Assembly: GCA_900466945.1 (NCBI GenBank)
Contig: UBNV01000003.1
Span: 310,001-374,000 of the forward strand
Direction: 5' to 3'
Length of the DNA stretch: 64,000 bases
Source: Hyphomicrobiales bacterium
Lineage (GTDB): Bacteria; Pseudomonadota; Alphaproteobacteria; Rhizobiales; Rhizobiaceae
The notes below the pieces were generated by a model. That model saw only the letters and a program-made list of their open reading frames with translations. It did no database searches and was not told the origin of the DNA. Shown one piece after another: positions 61,662 to 64,000 of the stretch. The position numbers and the translations under genes were made by a program. Each line of letters starts with the position of its first letter. The first letter of the stretch is position 1.

Positions 61662-62324
61662 TCAGAACCTGTAGCTGACACCGACATTGACGGCATTCGT
61701 CAGGATGTTGGTCTTCAGCGACGCGCCGGAATCGATATCGACGTCGACCCAGGAATAGTTGCCCTTGTACTCGACGAAAGCCGACCAGCTCTCGTTGAAA
61801 TCATAGGCCGCACCGGCCTGCGCCTGCACGGTCGCGCCGCCTAGCTGGTATTCGAAGGTCCGGCCCGAGCCGCGCGTCACCTCGACATGTGGCACATTGA
61901 TGCCGGCACCCGCGCCGACGTAAGGCACGAACTTCGTGCCCTCGATCGGCATGCGATAGAGCGCGTTCAAACTCAGCAGGTTGATCCCGTCCGAAAACTC
62001 GAAAGTCGACCATCCGGAAGAGGTTAACGTTTCGCTGTCGGCATAAACCTTCGCGTGGGTGAAGTCGACAGATAGGCCGATATTGGGCTTGCCGAGATTG
62101 TCCATCCACCATGTGCCGCGGACGCCGTAATAGGGCGGCATCTCGAAGGACTTGCCTTCCCAGCCGGCGCGAAAGTCTGGTTGGTCCGAAACCTCGATGT
62201 CGCTGTGCGGCGCCGTCTGGAAACCGCCATAGACGGAGAGACCCATTTCCGCCTGTGCCGGCAATGTGGCAAGCGTGGTGAGGCACGCACCGGCAAGGGC
62301 GAGCGCAAGCGAGCGATTGATCAT
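61662..62324 (-). CDS. Outer-membrane beta-barrel protein
   Basis: A 220-residue protein with signal peptide (INRSLALALAGACLTTLATLPAQA, then EMGLSVYGGF). Alternating amphipathic strands and the final GVSYRF, ending in phenylalanine, are the signature of a barrel inserted by BAM. YVGAGAGINVPHVEV and WSAFVEYKGNYSWV fit the 8-stranded Omp25/OmpA-like barrels common in Rhizobiales, though a lipid-A-modifying enzyme is not excluded. ATG 62324 has GGGGA upstream; the in-frame ATG at 62345 is less likely. Confidence 0.85.
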   Translation of the reverse strand: MINRSLALALAGACLTTLATLPAQAEMGLSVYGGFQTAPHSDIEVSDQPDFRAGWEGKSFEMPPYYGVRGTWWMDNLGKPNIGLSVDFTHAKVYADSETLTSSGWSTFEFSDGINLLSLNALYRMPIEGTKFVPYVGAGAGINVPHVEVTRGSGRTFEYQLGGATVQAQAGAAYDFNESWSAFVEYKGNYSWVDVDIDSGASLKTNILTNAVNVGVSYRF

Positions 62325-62425
62325 CAACAGTCCCCGAGAAAACAAAGCGTGTCTGACGCGGGGCCCCCGAGCCCCGATTTGTGCGGAGACTGCACCGTCG
62401 AGACAACAATATCATGACACGCAAA

Positions 62426-62452
62426 ACGGCCGCGCTTTGTCAGCGCGGCCGT
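62426..62452 (-). terminator. Rho-independent terminator after first L,D-transpeptidase gene
   Basis: An 11-bp perfect stem ACGGCCGCGCT / AGCGCGGCCGT around a 5-base loop. Read on the minus strand it is followed by TTTTGC, so it terminates transcription of the gene ending at 62480. Confidence 0.8.
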
Positions 62453-62479
62453 CTATAGAAAGCGAGGATGTAGGCCGCC

Positions 62480-63166
62480 TCAGCCGCCGAAGATCGTGCG
62501 CAGGATATCCACGCCCTTGTCGTCGAAGGACACGTCACCCTGGCGATTGCCAGGGCCGATGACGATGACCTTGGAGCCGATGCCGGCGCGATCATAGAGA
62601 TGCTCGACATCCTTGTTCATCATGCGGATGCAGCCGGACGACATGTTGAGGCCGATCGTCCAGGGCTGGTTGGTGCCATGGATCCGGAAGATCGTGTCGC
62701 GGCCGCCCTTGTAGAGATACATGGCGCGCGCACCGAGCGGATTGTCCGGTCCACCTTCCTGCACGACCGGCAGGATATGCCCCTTGGCGGCTTCGCGGCG
62801 GCGCATTTCTGCCGGCGGGCGCCATTCCGGCCATTCCGCCTTGCGGCCGATCTTCACCACGCCCGACCAGCCGAAGCCTTCACGACCGACGCCGACGCCG
62901 TAACGGGTCGCGCGGTTGTTGCCCTCGACATAGTAGAGAAACTTGTTGTTCGTATCGATGATGATCGTGCCCGGCTTTTCGTCCGTCGTCAGGCGCACGA
63001 CCTTGCGCTTGAACTTCTCCGGGACTTCCTTGCGCTGCTGCGCGACGAGCGTCACGTCACTGGTGGCCTGGATGCGGTCGAGGCTGATGGCAGATGCCGG
63101 CAGCGGCATGGCAAAAGTCACCGCAAGCATTGCCGCGGTGACGCTTTTCGTGATGGTCTTGAGCAT
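62480..63166 (-). CDS. L,D-transpeptidase (YkuD/ErfK family), exported
   Basis: A 228-residue periplasmic enzyme forming 3-3 peptidoglycan cross-links or attaching proteins to peptidoglycan. Signal peptide: MLKTITKSVTAAMLAVTFAM, cleavage near ASA. The YkuD domain (about 65-205) has the catalytic set His163 in RIHGTN and Cys179 in SSGCIRM. It is paralogous to the downstream-encoded protein at 63257. L,D-transpeptidases are abundant in Rhizobiales, where they dominate polar growth. ATG 63166 has AGGGGAT upstream; the 90-base gap before it suggests its own promoter or read-through. Confidence 0.93.
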   Translation of the reverse strand: MLKTITKSVTAAMLAVTFAMPLPASAISLDRIQATSDVTLVAQQRKEVPEKFKRKVVRLTTDEKPGTIIIDTNNKFLYYVEGNNRATRYGVGVGREGFGWSGVVKIGRKAEWPEWRPPAEMRRREAAKGHILPVVQEGGPDNPLGARAMYLYKGGRDTIFRIHGTNQPWTIGLNMSSGCIRMMNKDVEHLYDRAGIGSKVIVIGPGNRQGDVSFDDKGVDILRTIFGG

Positions 63167-63256
63167 ATTCTATCCCCTGAATTTGCAGGGTTGAAGCCTA
63201 GCTTCTTCCGTTTGCAAAGCAAGGGCTAATCCAAGGATTGTGATCGGATAAGTGCC

Positions 63257-64000
63257 TCAGATCACAATGACCTTGGTGCCGACCTTCACTCGCTCATAGA
63301 GATCGGTGACGTCTTCGTTCCGCATGCGGATGCAGCCAGAGGAAACCCCGTTGCCGATCGACCAGGGGGCGTTGGTCCCATGAATGCGGTAGAGCGTTGA
63401 GCCGAGATAGAGCGCTCGCGCACCGAGCGGATTTTCCGGGCCGCCGGGCATATGCGCGGGCAGGAAGTGGCCCTTGGCCGCCTCGCGGGCGATCATCTCC
63501 TGCGGCGGGCGCCAGTCCGGCCATTCGCGCTTGGATGTCACCTTGTGCGTACCGGCCCATTCGAAGCCTGGTTTGCCGACGCCGACGCCGTAGCGCTTGG
63601 CCATGCCGTCTGCCATCACGAGATACAGGAAGCGCTCGCGCGTATCGATGACGATCGTGCCCGGCTTCTGCTTGGTCTGGTACTGAACCATCTGCGGCAG
63701 GAACTGCGGGTCGATCTGGGTCCGAACCGGCTTGTCGGGCCGCATCGCGACCTGCTGCGTGGACGGCTGCTGCTGCGGAAAAAGCACGCGACGCTGCTGC
63801 ACGACCCGACGCTGCTGCACCGGCTGCTGGCGAAGCACCTGCTGCGGCTGAACAACGACCCGCTGGCGGCCTGCCGGAACGAGCTGGCGCTGGCGCTGCG
63901 GCATCACGGAACTGCGCGTCTGCGCGGGAACGCCACCCAGCTGTAGCACCCAGGACGCTTGCAGATCAGGGCTCACCATCACCGGCGGACGGCTTTGATA
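63257..64000 (-). CDS. L,D-transpeptidase with Gln/Arg-rich N-terminal region (5' end outside window)
   Basis: The frame remains open to the right edge, so the N-terminus (probably a signal peptide) is missing; 247 residues are visible. A Gln/Arg/Val-rich, low-complexity segment (about visible residues 30-90, with QQRR and VQPQQ type repeats) precedes the YkuD domain, whose active site has RIHGTN and SSGCIRMRN, with Cys and His conserved. It shares strong similarity with the neighbour at 62480 (PGTIVIDTRERFLYLV, REAAKGHFLP, NPLGARALYL). The low-complexity region may span the cell wall. Ends at KVIVI, shorter at the C-terminus than its neighbour. Confidence 0.92.
   Translation of the reverse strand, partial: YQSRPPVMVSPDLQASWVLQLGGVPAQTRSSVMPQRQRQLVPAGRQRVVVQPQQVLRQQPVQQRRVVQQRRVLFPQQQPSTQQVAMRPDKPVRTQIDPQFLPQMVQYQTKQKPGTIVIDTRERFLYLVMADGMAKRYGVGVGKPGFEWAGTHKVTSKREWPDWRPPQEMIAREAAKGHFLPAHMPGGPENPLGARALYLGSTLYRIHGTNAPWSIGNGVSSGCIRMRNEDVTDLYERVKVGTKVIVI

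Overview
The window looks like chromosomal DNA of a member of the Rhizobiaceae (Agrobacterium / Rhizobium / Ciceribacter-like). It is GC-rich and densely packed, with many 4-bp ATGA overlaps and strong GGAGG ribosome-binding sites. Lineage-typical genes support this: a mannosylfructose-phosphate synthase/phosphatase pair, the F1-ATPase zeta inhibitor, plant-type GshA, GlcDEF, DUF3422 and DUF1127 proteins, and a PhoB box upstream of pit. I see no transposase, integrase, phage gene, CRISPR array or rRNA. The only RNA gene found is one tRNA-Gln(CTG).

Layout. 1-1162: C-terminal part of an FGGY sugar kinase. 1726-10678 (minus strand): a catabolic block with an AraC regulator, a three-subunit molybdenum hydroxylase (large subunit fused to a CoxG-like domain), an acyl-CoA ligase, a crotonase and a BenE-type transporter; it probably activates and hydroxylates an aromatic or similar acid as a CoA thioester. 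10734-19377: a sugar locus. A degenerate ROK regulator and a signal-less periplasmic-binding-protein homologue face an operon of a sugar isomerase/lyase-like TIM barrel, a secreted sugar-binding protein, a Gfo/Idh/MocA dehydrogenase, an ABC ATPase and permease, and a small ABM monooxygenase. 19465-25051: signalling, with a four-PAS hybrid histidine kinase divergent from a PilZ-like protein, an OmpR-type regulator and a GAF-EAL c-di-GMP phosphodiesterase. 25481-35472: housekeeping and transport (tRNA-Gln, ppx/gppA, rlmE, an MFS exporter, two Tat-type exported hydrolases, ATPase zeta subunit, guaB with a translationally coupled membrane protein and a MAPEG protein).

35633-49498: alcohol dehydrogenase, patatin phospholipase, TetR and LysR regulators, DUF1127, a large chemoreceptor, a DUF937 protein, gshA, rsmE, pit (with a Pho box) and a Nudix hydrolase. 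49673-52782: the mannosylfructose (compatible solute) pair beside a GntR/FCD regulator. 52948-55704: DUF3422 and DUF6880 proteins. 55701-61128: a LysR regulator divergent from the glycolate oxidase operon glcD-glcE-[DUF4870 membrane protein]-glcF. 61162-64000: a small exported protein behind a hairpin touching its ribosome-binding site, an outer-membrane beta-barrel, and two tandem L,D-transpeptidases, the second cut by the window edge.

The least explained unit is the ROK / signal-less binding-protein pair at 10734-13128. The regulator lacks the ROK zinc cysteines and sugar-contact motif, and a cytoplasmic copy of the transporter's own binding protein follows it in the same operon. A sensor pair for an unknown transported sugar is one hypothesis; it cannot be confirmed from sequence alone.
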